A stretch of 33,008 nt of DNA, from positions 1 through 33,008 of the forward strand of contig JANTGD010000004.1 in NCBI GenBank assembly GCA_024763135.1, given 5' to 3'. Source of the DNA: Thiotrichales bacterium (GTDB taxonomy: Bacteria > Pseudomonadota > Gammaproteobacteria > UWMA-0217). The notes under the pieces are model-generated. The model did no database searches and had not been told where the DNA came from. It worked only from the letters and a program-made list of their open reading frames with translations. A program made the position numbers and the translations under genes. Positions 21,859 through 30,624 of the stretch are shown one piece after another; within the stretch, counting starts at the first letter, position 1; every line of letters begins with the position of its first letter.

Positions 21859-23304
21859 ATGATGGATACGACCATGTCCGATCTGGTGCCTGTTATTCCA
21901 GAAATTTTTATTCTCACCATGACTTGCGTCTTGTTACTGGTGGATCTGTTTATCAAGGAGGATCAGCGGGACATTGTCTACTGGTTCAGCTTGGCGATTT
22001 TGGCAAGTGCTTTTTTGCTCACGTATCAAGGGCAGCCAAGCGAGCGTGAACTTGTGTTCGGTGCTAGTTTTGTTCGCGATTCACTGAGTGACATTCTCAA
22101 GTTATTCGTTTATGTAGTGAGTGCGGGCGTGTTTATTTATGCGCGGGATTATCTAAAGCTCAAAGGAATGTATAAAGGTGAGTTTTTCCTCCTTGGCTTG
22201 TTTGCTGTGCTTGGGATGATGCTCATGATCTCGTCTGCCAGCTTCCTCACTTTATATTTGGGATTGGAGTTACTTGCCCTGTCGCTTTATGCCATGGTTG
22301 CATTGGAATACCATTCTGCCCGGGCTTCAGAAGCGGCGATGAAATACTTTGTTTTGGGGGCCGTAGCATCGGGCATTTTGCTCTATGGCATGTCGATTAT
22401 GTACGGTCTAACCGGTACGTTGAATATCTATGAAATTCAAGCGCGTCTGTTGGAGGCGGGAGATGCTGGTCGTACCGGGGTGGCGTTTGCTATGGTGTTT
22501 ATATTAGTGGGCGTGGCTTTCAAATTGGGCGCTGTACCATTCCATATGTGGGTGCCGGATGTCTATGATGGTGCTCCCACAGCCGTCACGAATTTTATTG
22601 GCTCGGCTCCGAAAATCGCGGCGTTTGCCATGGTGGTACGCCTGGTGATTGAGGGTATGGGGAGTCTGCACGAACAGTGGTTGCAGATATTTCTGGTGCT
22701 TGCAGTACTTTCTTTGCTCATCGGTAATGTGCTCGCGATCCCACAAACCAATATTAAAAGAATGTTGGCTTATTCTACCATCGCACATATCGGCTTTATC
22801 GTACTCGGTGTCTTAGTGGGCACTGCTGATGGCTACAGCGCTGCACTGTTTTATACACTGGTCTATGCACTGATGTCGATGGGTGGGTTTGGCGTGCTTT
22901 TGATGTTGCGCAGAGAAGGCCAAGAAATCGAGCTGATCAATGATTTGAAAGGTTTGAACGATCGACATCCATGGCTCGCATTTATGATGATGTTATTAAT
23001 GATCTCTATGATCGGCATACCTGGCACGGTGGGTTTCGTGGCCAAACTTTGGGTATTGGAAGCGCTGATACATGAAGGTTTCATTTCGCTCGCTGTATTC
23101 GCAGTGGTAATGTCAGTGATCGGTGCGTATTACTATTTGCGGGTGATTAAAACCCTGTATTTCGACAAACCAGACAGCGAATTGGTGATGACCAGCAATT
23201 GGGACTCGCGGTTATTAGTCTCTGCCAATGGCTTGGCCATGCTCGTGCTGGGCTTGTTTCCTGGTTTACTGGTTCCTCTGTGCGTCGCAGCGTTCGCGGG
23301 CTGA
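21859..23304 (+). CDS. nuoN: NADH-quinone oxidoreductase subunit N
   Basis: LGLELLALSLYAMVAL; GVAFKLGAVPFHMWVPDVYDGAPTAVTNFIGSAPKIAAFA; last gene of the nuo operon. Confidence 0.97.
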   Translation: MMDTTMSDLVPVIPEIFILTMTCVLLLVDLFIKEDQRDIVYWFSLAILASAFLLTYQGQPSERELVFGASFVRDSLSDILKLFVYVVSAGVFIYARDYLKLKGMYKGEFFLLGLFAVLGMMLMISSASFLTLYLGLELLALSLYAMVALEYHSARASEAAMKYFVLGAVASGILLYGMSIMYGLTGTLNIYEIQARLLEAGDAGRTGVAFAMVFILVGVAFKLGAVPFHMWVPDVYDGAPTAVTNFIGSAPKIAAFAMVVRLVIEGMGSLHEQWLQIFLVLAVLSLLIGNVLAIPQTNIKRMLAYSTIAHIGFIVLGVLVGTADGYSAALFYTLVYALMSMGGFGVLLMLRREGQEIELINDLKGLNDRHPWLAFMMMLLMISMIGIPGTVGFVAKLWVLEALIHEGFISLAVFAVVMSVIGAYYYLRVIKTLYFDKPDSELVMTSNWDSRLLVSANGLAMLVLGLFPGLLVPLCVAAFAG

Positions 23305-23346
23305 CAGCGCGCAGATGAAAACAACCCATGGCTACTCAGCTAACCC

Positions 23347-23430
23347 CTGAAATGCGCCAGATCAAGGTGAAAAATACGAGTTTATAAGTTGTAAATGTCC
23401 ATTTTTGGACGCAGAGCTGGCGTATGTCGG
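23347..23430 (+). repeat. Dispersed ~84 bp inverted-repeat element, copy 2
   Basis: CTGAAATGCGCCAGATCAAGGTGAAAAATACGAGTTTATAAGTTGTAAATGTCCATTTTTGGACGCAGAGCTGGCGTATGTCGG; homologous to 3661-3743, with imperfect terminal inverted repeats. Confidence 0.75.
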
Positions 23431-23998
23431 TGGTCACCCGAACAAAGGCTTCATAATTTAACAACTCGCTAAGTAATTACAACAATCCATAGTAAGGCGT
23501 CATACAGAGCGTCCCTGGTGTACCGGATCAAGACGCTGCTCGCCGGTAATGCCCCGGTTCTGGTCAAGAGGTGCAGCACTGAGACTGATCATCTGGGGCG
23601 TTTCCTGCAGGCTGGTCCTTCGTAATTGATTGTCTGAGTAAGTGGAGCACAGTGTTCGAGCTTATTGCTTGAAATCGACAAGATCGCCCTTATTGAATAA
23701 TCGTCGCTGAGTAAAACAGGCGAAAGGAGACGCATCAATCAGCGTAAAGGCGCTGTGTATTGGTAATATAGAGGAGTGTTTTAGCAAATTTTAAAGCGGG
23801 TGCGTGTTTGTATCATTCGTCACTAAGGTTCACAGCGGGTCGACGACGGAAGCCAGTAGGGTAGGGGCGCGATTTCCAGCGTTGAGAATTGGTTGTGAAC
23901 AGGCCGACAGGTGGCAGTTGAGAGCGTGCAAGCTTTTTGCGCACTGCTGACTGAATCGAGGGGTTAACACGTGTCTTTCAAAAGATACCGAAAGGCCC

Positions 23999-24027
23999 TT
24001 GATTAATTGTTAAAGGATCTCTATTAT
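23999..24027 (+). promoter_or_regulatory. Sigma70-type promoter for tRNA-fMet (and possibly rimP-nusA-infB)
   Basis: TTGATT (23999-24004), 17 bp spacer, TATTAT (24022-24027), followed by the C-rich stretch ACGCTCCCTC before the tRNA, resembling a stable-RNA discriminator. Confidence 0.65.
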
Positions 24028-24040
24028 ACGCTCCCTCAGT

Positions 24041-24117
24041 TGCGGGGTGGAGCAGTCTGGCAGCTCGTCGGGCTCATAACCCGAAGGTCGCAGGTTCAAA
24101 TCCTGCCCCCGCTACCA
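24041..24117 (+). tRNA. Initiator tRNA-fMet (CAT), CCA encoded
   Basis: 77 nt; anticodon arm TCGGG-CTCATAA-CCCGA with the three consecutive G:C pairs of initiators; unpaired 1-72 (T/T); position upstream of rimP-nusA as for E. coli metY. Confidence 0.96.
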
Positions 24118-24125
24118 AGTATGCG

Positions 24126-24148
24126 GCCCCTCTTGAGGGGCTTTTTTA
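24126..24148 (+). terminator. Rho-independent terminator after tRNA-fMet
   Basis: GCCCC-tcttga-GGGGC followed by TTTTTTATT. Confidence 0.8.
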
Positions 24149-24185
24149 TTGCCGCCACATCGAGAGCGTAGCGGCGCACAAATTG

Positions 24186-24208
24186 AGGGGCTTCGGCCCT
24201 TTTTTTAT
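24186..24208 (+). terminator. Second tandem terminator before rimP (TTCG tetraloop)
   Basis: GGGC-TTCG-GCCC followed by TTTTTTTATA. Confidence 0.75.
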
Positions 24209-24284
24209 ACCTGATTTTGCAGGTCTGTGTCGTGATGAGATGTGCCGCCAGCACGTGACTTTAGGCGTATATAGCTGATTTTAA

Positions 24285-24764
24285 ATGGGTTTAAGTGAGA
24301 AATTAGAAGCAATCATCAAGCCGGTGGTGGAGAGCTTTGGATGTGTACTTTGGGGTGTTGAATTTCGCCCGCTGCAGAAAAGCGCGTTATTGCGCATATT
24401 CATTGATAAACAGGGTGGTGTTTCGTTGGACGATTGCTCGAATGTGAGTTACCAACTCAGCGGGGTGTTGGACGTTGAGGATCCGATACAAATGCCGTAC
24501 ACATTGGAGGTTTCGTCCCCGGGCATTGATAGGCCACTTCTTAAACCGGAACATTTTACTGAATACCGAGGTGCCACGATCAAGGTTCGATTACAGTGGC
24601 CGATTGAAGGGTCGCGAAACTTTCAAGGCATCTTAGAATCATCCAATGATGAGCAGATTGAGTTGGCGCAGGACGGTCGGGTTATACAGATCCCTTATGC
24701 AGCGATTACCAAGGCCCGCCTGAAGCTTGACGTGGATTTTAGCAACAAAGGTTCGTTGCAATGA
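24285..24764 (+). CDS. rimP: Ribosome maturation factor RimP
   Basis: [50 protein letters not shown]; directly before nusA. Confidence 0.97.
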   Translation: MGLSEKLEAIIKPVVESFGCVLWGVEFRPLQKSALLRIFIDKQGGVSLDDCSNVSYQLSGVLDVEDPIQMPYTLEVSSPGIDRPLLKPEHFTEYRGATIKVRLQWPIEGSRNFQGILESSNDEQIELAQDGRVIQIPYAAITKARLKLDVDFSNKGSLQ

Positions 24765-26263
24765 GTAAAGAGATACTATTAGTAGCTGACGTCGTTTCCA
24801 ATGAGAAAGGCGTTGACAAAGAAGTGATATTTGACGCCTTGGAGGCGGCATTGGCCTCCGCGACGAAGAAAAATTACGGTGGCGAGATCGATGTGCGAGT
24901 GCACATTGATCGCGAAACGGGTGATTATGAGACGTTTCGTCGCTGGGAGGTTGTGGATGATGAAGATCCTGAGTTCGAGTCTCCCAAGACGCAAGTGCTA
25001 TATAGCTACGCGATTAAGGATCATCCCGATGTTCAGGTGGGTGACTTTATAGAGGAGCCAATCGAGTCGGTTGAGTTCGGGCGCATTGGTGCTCAAACTG
25101 CAAAGCAGGTCATCGTACAGAAAGTGCGTGAAGCCGAACGCCGCCAGATCGTGGATATTTACGCCAATAAGATTGGCGAGCTCGTCATGGGCACGGTTAA
25201 ACGAGCCGAGCGGAAAGGCGTGTTCATCGACCTGGGCAACAACGTGGAAGCCTTTATTCCACGAGACGAGTTGATTCCTCGTGAGGCAGTGCGCACGGGA
25301 GACCGTATTCGCGGTTATCTCAAAGAAGTGCGTTCCGAAGTGCGCGGACCTCAGTTGTTTGTGAGCCGGACAGACCCTCAGTTCCTAGTGGAGCTCTTCA
25401 AGCTTGAGGTGCCTGAGGTCGGCCAAGGTGTAATCGATATTATGGGTGCATCACGGGATCCCGGTTTGCGGGCGAAGATTGCCGTGCGATCCAACGATCC
25501 GCGGCTTGATCCTGTGGGTGCTTGTGTGGGTATGCGCGGTTCTCGGGTACAAGCGGTCTCGAATGAGCTGGGTGGAGAGCGCGTCGATATCATCCTTTAC
25601 GACGATAATCCGGCTCAGTTTGTCATCAATGCCATGTCTCCGGCAGAAGTCGTGTCGATCGTGGTGGATGAAGACAAGCATGCGATGGACATTGCCGTGA
25701 CCGAGGAAAAACTCTCTCAGGCAATCGGGCGAAATGGCCAAAATATCCGGCTTGCCAGCCAACTGACCGGTTGGGAACTCAATGTCATGTCTGAAGATGA
25801 GGCTTCCCAGAAAAGTGAATCTGAAGCCCGTGAGTTTATGGAGCAATTCATGAATGCGCTGGATGTGGATGAGGATGTTGCCGCGATCCTGGTGCAGGAA
25901 GGGTTTACCAGCGTAGATGAGATCGCCTATGTGCCTGCCAACGAGTTGCTGGAGATCGAAGAGTTCGATGAGGACATCGTCGAGGAGCTACGCAATCGTG
26001 CCAGAGATGCGCTTTTGACAAATGCCATTGCTAAGGAAGAGTTGGCCGATGTTGCAGGCGAGCCTGAGCCAGATTTACTCTCGCTGGAGGGTATGGATGA
26101 AGCGACGGCGAAGGCGTTAGCGGAAAAAGGGATCTGCAGTATGGAAGATTTGGCAGAACAGGCAGTGGAAGACATTTTGGAAATCGAAGGGATCGACGAA
26201 GAGCGTGCCGCGGCGCTGATTATGAAGGCGCGAGAGCCTTGGTTTGCGGAAGAGGCTGAATAA
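24761..26263 (+). CDS. nusA: Transcription termination/antitermination protein NusA
   Basis: S1 domain [34 protein letters not shown] regions [47 protein letters not shown]; two acidic C-terminal repeats; ATGA overlap with rimP. Confidence 0.98.
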   Translation: MSKEILLVADVVSNEKGVDKEVIFDALEAALASATKKNYGGEIDVRVHIDRETGDYETFRRWEVVDDEDPEFESPKTQVLYSYAIKDHPDVQVGDFIEEPIESVEFGRIGAQTAKQVIVQKVREAERRQIVDIYANKIGELVMGTVKRAERKGVFIDLGNNVEAFIPRDELIPREAVRTGDRIRGYLKEVRSEVRGPQLFVSRTDPQFLVELFKLEVPEVGQGVIDIMGASRDPGLRAKIAVRSNDPRLDPVGACVGMRGSRVQAVSNELGGERVDIILYDDNPAQFVINAMSPAEVVSIVVDEDKHAMDIAVTEEKLSQAIGRNGQNIRLASQLTGWELNVMSEDEASQKSESEAREFMEQFMNALDVDEDVAAILVQEGFTSVDEIAYVPANELLEIEEFDEDIVEELRNRARDALLTNAIAKEELADVAGEPEPDLLSLEGMDEATAKALAEKGICSMEDLAEQAVEDILEIEGIDEERAAALIMKAREPWFAEEAE

Positions 26264-26283
26264 GGCCCTGGAGGTGAAAGCTG

Positions 26284-28872
26284 ATGAGTGATGTGACAGT
26301 TAAACAACTTGCAGATGTAGTCGGTACGCCGGTCAGCAGATTGTTGGAACAAATGAAAGAGGCCGGGATAGAGATCAGCGATCCCGAAGAAGGTGTCAGC
26401 GAAGAGCAGAAAATGAAGCTGCTCAATCACCTGCGTCAATCCCATGGCAAGAAAAGCGCCAGCGAATCGGGTAAAAAGATTACCCTGAAGCGCAAGAAAG
26501 TTTCTCAGCTCAAAGTGGGTGCAGCAGGTGGTCGTGCCAAAACCGTCAATGTCGAGGTTCGCAAGCGGCGCACCTACGTCAAACGCGATGATCAGCAAGA
26601 GCAAGCCCCGACCGAAGCCCAGCCGAGCGCTGAAGCGCCAAAAACGCGCATGGAAGAATTGACGCGTCAGGTCGAAGCCGAGCGCAAAGCGTTGCTGGAG
26701 GCTCAGCGAGCTAAAGAAGAGGCGGCGAAACAGGCTGAAGAGGAGAAACGTCAGGCCGAAGAGGCTGCGCGCCAGGCTGAAGAAGCCGCGCGTCAAGCGG
26801 AGGAAGCTGCACGTTTGGCTGAAGAAGCCGCGCGTCAAGCGGAGGAAGAAGCTTTAGCGCGCGCCCAAGTAAGCGAACGCGAAGCAGCGGCCAAAGCCGC
26901 GCAGCCAGCAACCCCACCCCAGCCAAGCCAAACCACGGCAGCCCCTGAGCGACCCAAAGGCAAGAAAAAACGTGCAGCTGCAGAAGCGCCAAAGGGTAAG
27001 CGCAGTGAATTGCATGTTGATCGTTCCAGTAAACGTAGAAGTAAAGCCAAAGGGCGGCGCCCCGACCTGGTGGCAGAAGCAAAGCATGTCTTTGAAAAAC
27101 CAACAGCGCCTGTGATACGCGATGTTGAAATCGGCGAAAATATTACAGTCGGTGATTTGGCCCAGAAGATGGCAGTCAAGGCCTCTGAGGTGATCAAAAC
27201 GCTTATGGGCATGGGGGTTATGGCAACCATTAACCAAGTGCTCGATCAGGACACAGCTGTCCTGGTGACTGAGGAAATGGGGCATAAGCCAAAGCTTGCA
27301 GCGCATAAGGATTTGGAGACCGAACTGGCGGAACTCGCCACGGCCAAAGACGATAGAGACCAGCTCCCTCGTCCCCCGGTGGTCACCATCATGGGCCATG
27401 TAGACCATGGGAAAACTTCACTGCTCGATTATATTCGCCGCACCAAGGTTGCCTCCGGCGAGGCGGGAGGTATTACTCAGCATATCGGTGCTTATCATGT
27501 GAAAACCGATAGTGGCGGTATTACGTTTCTGGATACCCCCGGACATGCCGCGTTTACTGCAATGCGCGCACGGGGTGCCCAGGTGACTGATATTGTGGTG
27601 TTGGTTGTCGCGGCAGACGACGGTGTGATGCCACAGACCAAAGAGGCTATTCAGCATGCCAAGGCGGCCGGTGTACCTCTGATCGTGGCTATCAATAAAA
27701 TCGATAAGCCAGAAGCCGATCCTGACCGTGTTAAGAATGAGTTGACGCAGTACGAAGTTATCCCTGAGGACTGGGGAGGGGATACGTTGTTCGTCAATGT
27801 GTCGGCACATACAGGTCAGGGCATCGATGAGCTCCTCGAGGCAATTTCACTGCAGGCAGATGTATTAGAGCTTCAGGCGCCTGTTTCCGGTTTGGCATCG
27901 GGCACCATTGTAGAATCGAGTCTGGACAAAGGAAAAGGCCCTGTGGCGACGATTCTTGTTCAGGCAGGTACGTTGAAACGCGGTGATGTGATATTGAGTG
28001 GTCAGGAGTTTGGCCGTGTACGTGCCATGTTCGACGAAACCGGTCAACAGGTGAAAGAGGCAGGACCCTCAATGCCGGTCGTGGTGCTGGGGCTCTCCGG
28101 CACACCGAACGCCGGGGACGACGTCATTGTCGTGGAAAATGAACGCAAAGCGCGCGAGGCTGCGGACGAGCGGAAAGAAAAATTACGCGATACCAAGCTA
28201 GCCACCCAACAGGCCGCCCGATTGGACAACCTGTTCAATCAGATGAAAGAAGGTGAGCGCGCGACGATCAATGTGTTCATCAAGGCTGATGTGCAAGGTT
28301 CGGCGGAAGCGTTGCGCGATGCTTTGTTAAAACTCAATAGTGACGAAGTCCAGGTGAATATTGTCGCTGCCAACGTCGGTGGAATCAGCGAGTCCGATGT
28401 AAACTTGGCCATGGCGTCCGGTGCAGTGATGATTGGGTTCAATGTGCGGGCAGATGCGGCTGCACGCCGTCTCGTTGAAGAAAACGAGGTGGATTTGCGC
28501 TACTACAACGTCATTTACGATGTCATAGACGATGTCAAGCAGGCGCTCAGCGGCATGCTTGCACCAGAGTTGCGCGAAGAGATCGTAGGTATTGCCGAAG
28601 TTAAGGACGTATTCAAGTCATCGGCCTATGGAGCGGTAGCAGGTTGCCTAGTGACCGAAGGCGTGGTTAAACGCGGTAATCCTATTCGTGTGTTGCGCGA
28701 TAATGTCGTGATTTATGAAGGTGAGTTGGAGTCACTGCGGCGTTTCAAGGATGACGTCAATGAAGTTAAATCGGGAACCGAATGTGGTATTGCAGTCAAA
28801 AACTACAATGACGTTAAGCCAGGTGACCAGATCGAAAACTTTGAGCGAACAGAAATTCGCCGCGAACTCTAA
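26284..28872 (+). CDS. infB: Translation initiation factor IF-2
   Basis: [50 protein letters not shown]; charged, repetitive linker after the N-terminal domain. Confidence 0.98.
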   Translation: MSDVTVKQLADVVGTPVSRLLEQMKEAGIEISDPEEGVSEEQKMKLLNHLRQSHGKKSASESGKKITLKRKKVSQLKVGAAGGRAKTVNVEVRKRRTYVKRDDQQEQAPTEAQPSAEAPKTRMEELTRQVEAERKALLEAQRAKEEAAKQAEEEKRQAEEAARQAEEAARQAEEAARLAEEAARQAEEEALARAQVSEREAAAKAAQPATPPQPSQTTAAPERPKGKKKRAAAEAPKGKRSELHVDRSSKRRSKAKGRRPDLVAEAKHVFEKPTAPVIRDVEIGENITVGDLAQKMAVKASEVIKTLMGMGVMATINQVLDQDTAVLVTEEMGHKPKLAAHKDLETELAELATAKDDRDQLPRPPVVTIMGHVDHGKTSLLDYIRRTKVASGEAGGITQHIGAYHVKTDSGGITFLDTPGHAAFTAMRARGAQVTDIVVLVVAADDGVMPQTKEAIQHAKAAGVPLIVAINKIDKPEADPDRVKNELTQYEVIPEDWGGDTLFVNVSAHTGQGIDELLEAISLQADVLELQAPVSGLASGTIVESSLDKGKGPVATILVQAGTLKRGDVILSGQEFGRVRAMFDETGQQVKEAGPSMPVVVLGLSGTPNAGDDVIVVENERKAREAADERKEKLRDTKLATQQAARLDNLFNQMKEGERATINVFIKADVQGSAEALRDALLKLNSDEVQVNIVAANVGGISESDVNLAMASGAVMIGFNVRADAAARRLVEENEVDLRYYNVIYDVIDDVKQALSGMLAPELREEIVGIAEVKDVFKSSAYGAVAGCLVTEGVVKRGNPIRVLRDNVVIYEGELESLRRFKDDVNEVKSGTECGIAVKNYNDVKPGDQIENFERTEIRREL
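26731..26856 (+). repeat. In-frame 21-bp tandem repeats in infB (about 6 units)
   Basis: Units CAGGCTGAAGAGGAGAAACGT, CAGGCCGAAGAGGCTGCGCGC, CAGGCTGAAGAAGCCGCGCGT, CAAGCGGAGGAAGCTGCACGT, TTGGCTGAAGAAGCCGCGCGT, CAAGCGGAGGAAGAAGCTTTA, encoding (Q/L)AEEAAR heptads. Confidence 0.9.
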
Positions 28873-28878
28873 GATTCT

Positions 28879-29259
28879 ATGCCTAAAGAGTTTTCTCGAA
28901 CCCTACGATTGGGCGAACAGGTCCATCGTGTGCTCTCTCAGCTCATTAGTCGAGAACTGAAAGATCCGCGTATTGGTATGGTGACGATCAGTGAGGTGGA
29001 GATGACGCCTGATTTGAGCTTGGCGCGAGTATATTACACCGTTCTGGGTAATGACGCGGATCGCGCAGCCTCCGCTAAAGCGCTGGCGCATGCCCGTGGA
29101 TTTTTGCGCAGTCAACTGGGTAAAGCCATGCATACGCGTGTCACGCCGGACCTGCAATTTATTTACGATGCGACCGAGGAGGAGGGTGCGCGCTTGGAGA
29201 CTCTGATTGTCGCAGCTCGCCGTAAAGATACCTCGGGAAACCCAGGTGATGAGGGATGA
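28879..29259 (+). CDS. rbfA: 30S ribosome-binding factor RbfA
   Basis: MPKEFSRTLRLGEQVHRVLSQLISRELKDPRIGMVTISEVEMTPDLSLARVYYTVLG; between infB and truB. Confidence 0.97.
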   Translation: MPKEFSRTLRLGEQVHRVLSQLISRELKDPRIGMVTISEVEMTPDLSLARVYYTVLGNDADRAASAKALAHARGFLRSQLGKAMHTRVTPDLQFIYDATEEEGARLETLIVAARRKDTSGNPGDEG

Positions 29260-30185
29260 GCAGGCGGAGGCGCTTGGCAGGGGGGCGACATATTCACGGT
29301 GTTTTGCTATTGGACAAGCCGTTGGGTTTGAGTTCCAACCGAGCATTACAAGCGGTCAAGCGCTTATATAAGGCGGCAAAAGCTGGTCATACGGGGAGTC
29401 TGGATCCCTTGGCGACCGGCATGTTGCCAATATGCCTGGGGGAAGCGACCAAGCTGTCTGCGCATCTCTTGTCGGCAGCGAAGCACTACGAGGTTACCGC
29501 AGCGCTGGGGACACAAACTGCTACGGGCGATACTGAAGGCGAGGTGGTGCGCAGCGCCTCAGTGCCGCGTTTTGGGCGACCTGAGTTACAAGCCGTCCTC
29601 AATCAATTTCATGGTGAGATTGAGCAGATTCCCCCCATGTATTCGGCGCTCAAACATCAAGGTAAGCGCCTTTATGAGCTGGCTCGGCAAGGGGAAGAGG
29701 TCGAGCGAACAGCGCGGACAGTGGTCATCCATCGGATTGACGTACTGTCGCAGGACGAGCGCGGTTTTAGGTTGCGGGTCAGCTGTTCCAAGGGTACCTA
29801 TATCCGCAGCCTGGTCGAAGACATTGCAGCGGCTCTGAGCACATGTGGCCACGTGGCCCAACTGCGACGCATCGGTGTCGATCCGTTTTGTGATGACGAG
29901 ATGGTGACCTTGCAGACCTTGGAGCAATTGCGTGAGCAGGCTGGTCTGGCAGCACTCGATGTATTGTTGCGCCCGGTCGATCAGGTCTTGTCTCACTGGC
30001 CGGCCGTAGCGTTGGATACCCAGCAGAGCAAACGCATCGTGCAGGGTCAAGCAGTGAGCTGGCAGGCGCGAGAAAAAGAAGGTGCGATGGTGCGCCTGTA
30101 CCGGGGCAGTGGTGAATTCCTCGGTTTGGGTGTATACGATGGACAACAGCTCTTGCCCAAGCGCTTGTTGCATTTGGCGCATTGA
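29256..30185 (+). CDS. truB: tRNA pseudouridine(55) synthase TruB
   Basis: GVLLLDKPLGLSSNRALQAVKRLY; catalytic motif GHTGSLDPLATGMLPICLGEATK; ATGA overlap with rbfA. Confidence 0.97.
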   Translation: MSRRRRLAGGRHIHGVLLLDKPLGLSSNRALQAVKRLYKAAKAGHTGSLDPLATGMLPICLGEATKLSAHLLSAAKHYEVTAALGTQTATGDTEGEVVRSASVPRFGRPELQAVLNQFHGEIEQIPPMYSALKHQGKRLYELARQGEEVERTARTVVIHRIDVLSQDERGFRLRVSCSKGTYIRSLVEDIAAALSTCGHVAQLRRIGVDPFCDDEMVTLQTLEQLREQAGLAALDVLLRPVDQVLSHWPAVALDTQQSKRIVQGQAVSWQAREKEGAMVRLYRGSGEFLGLGVYDGQQLLPKRLLHLAH

Positions 30186-30290
30186 GGCCGGTGCAGGTTG
30201 CACTGTGCATCAGTGAGACCTAATTCTTCATGCGGTGTTTCAGGGCAGCCGTATGAATCGAAGCCATGAGCTGCGACAGTGGTTTATGGT

Positions 30291-30299
30291 TGATATAAT
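30291..30299 (+). promoter_or_regulatory. Extended -10 promoter upstream of rpsO
   Basis: TGATATAAT (TGn plus consensus TATAAT) 41 bp before the rpsO ATG; weak -35 (CTGCGA, 30271-30276). Confidence 0.55.
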
Positions 30300-30340
30300 T
30301 GCCCTTTATTTTTTGCACAACCACTCTGGAGCTTTGGCTT

Positions 30341-30610
30341 ATGGCGATTACCCCTGAGGAAAAAGCTGAAATCGTTAAGGGTTTTCAGCGTTCCGCTACA
30401 GATACCGGGTCCCCGGAGGTGCAAGTGGCTCTTCTGACCGCGCGCATCAAGGACCTAACCCCCCATTTTGAAAAACACAAGCATGATCATCATTCGCGTC
30501 GCGGTCTGTTGAAACTGGTCAACCAACGTCGCAGTTTGTTGGATTATCTCAAGCGTAAGGACGAAACACGTTATCAAGATCTGATTGCGCGTCTCGGTCT
30601 ACGCCGTTAA
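30341..30610 (+). CDS. rpsO: 30S ribosomal protein S15
   Basis: [74 protein letters not shown]. Start at ATG 30341 inside the longer ORF. Confidence 0.98.
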   Translation: MAITPEEKAEIVKGFQRSATDTGSPEVQVALLTARIKDLTPHFEKHKHDHHSRRGLLKLVNQRRSLLDYLKRKDETRYQDLIARLGLRR

Positions 30611-30624
30611 GAGGATAGAATCAC

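Noticed and set aside
23992-24005. 14-bp exact match AAGGCCCTTGATTA shared with 3779-3792
   Set aside because: Different contexts (a -35 region here, a hairpin arm before folP) and short enough to be coincidence.
25927-26838. 303-aa antisense ORF opposite nusA/infB rich in F/L/S/R
   Set aside because: Antisense translation of the acidic and repetitive NusA/IF-2 segments; no independent evidence of coding.
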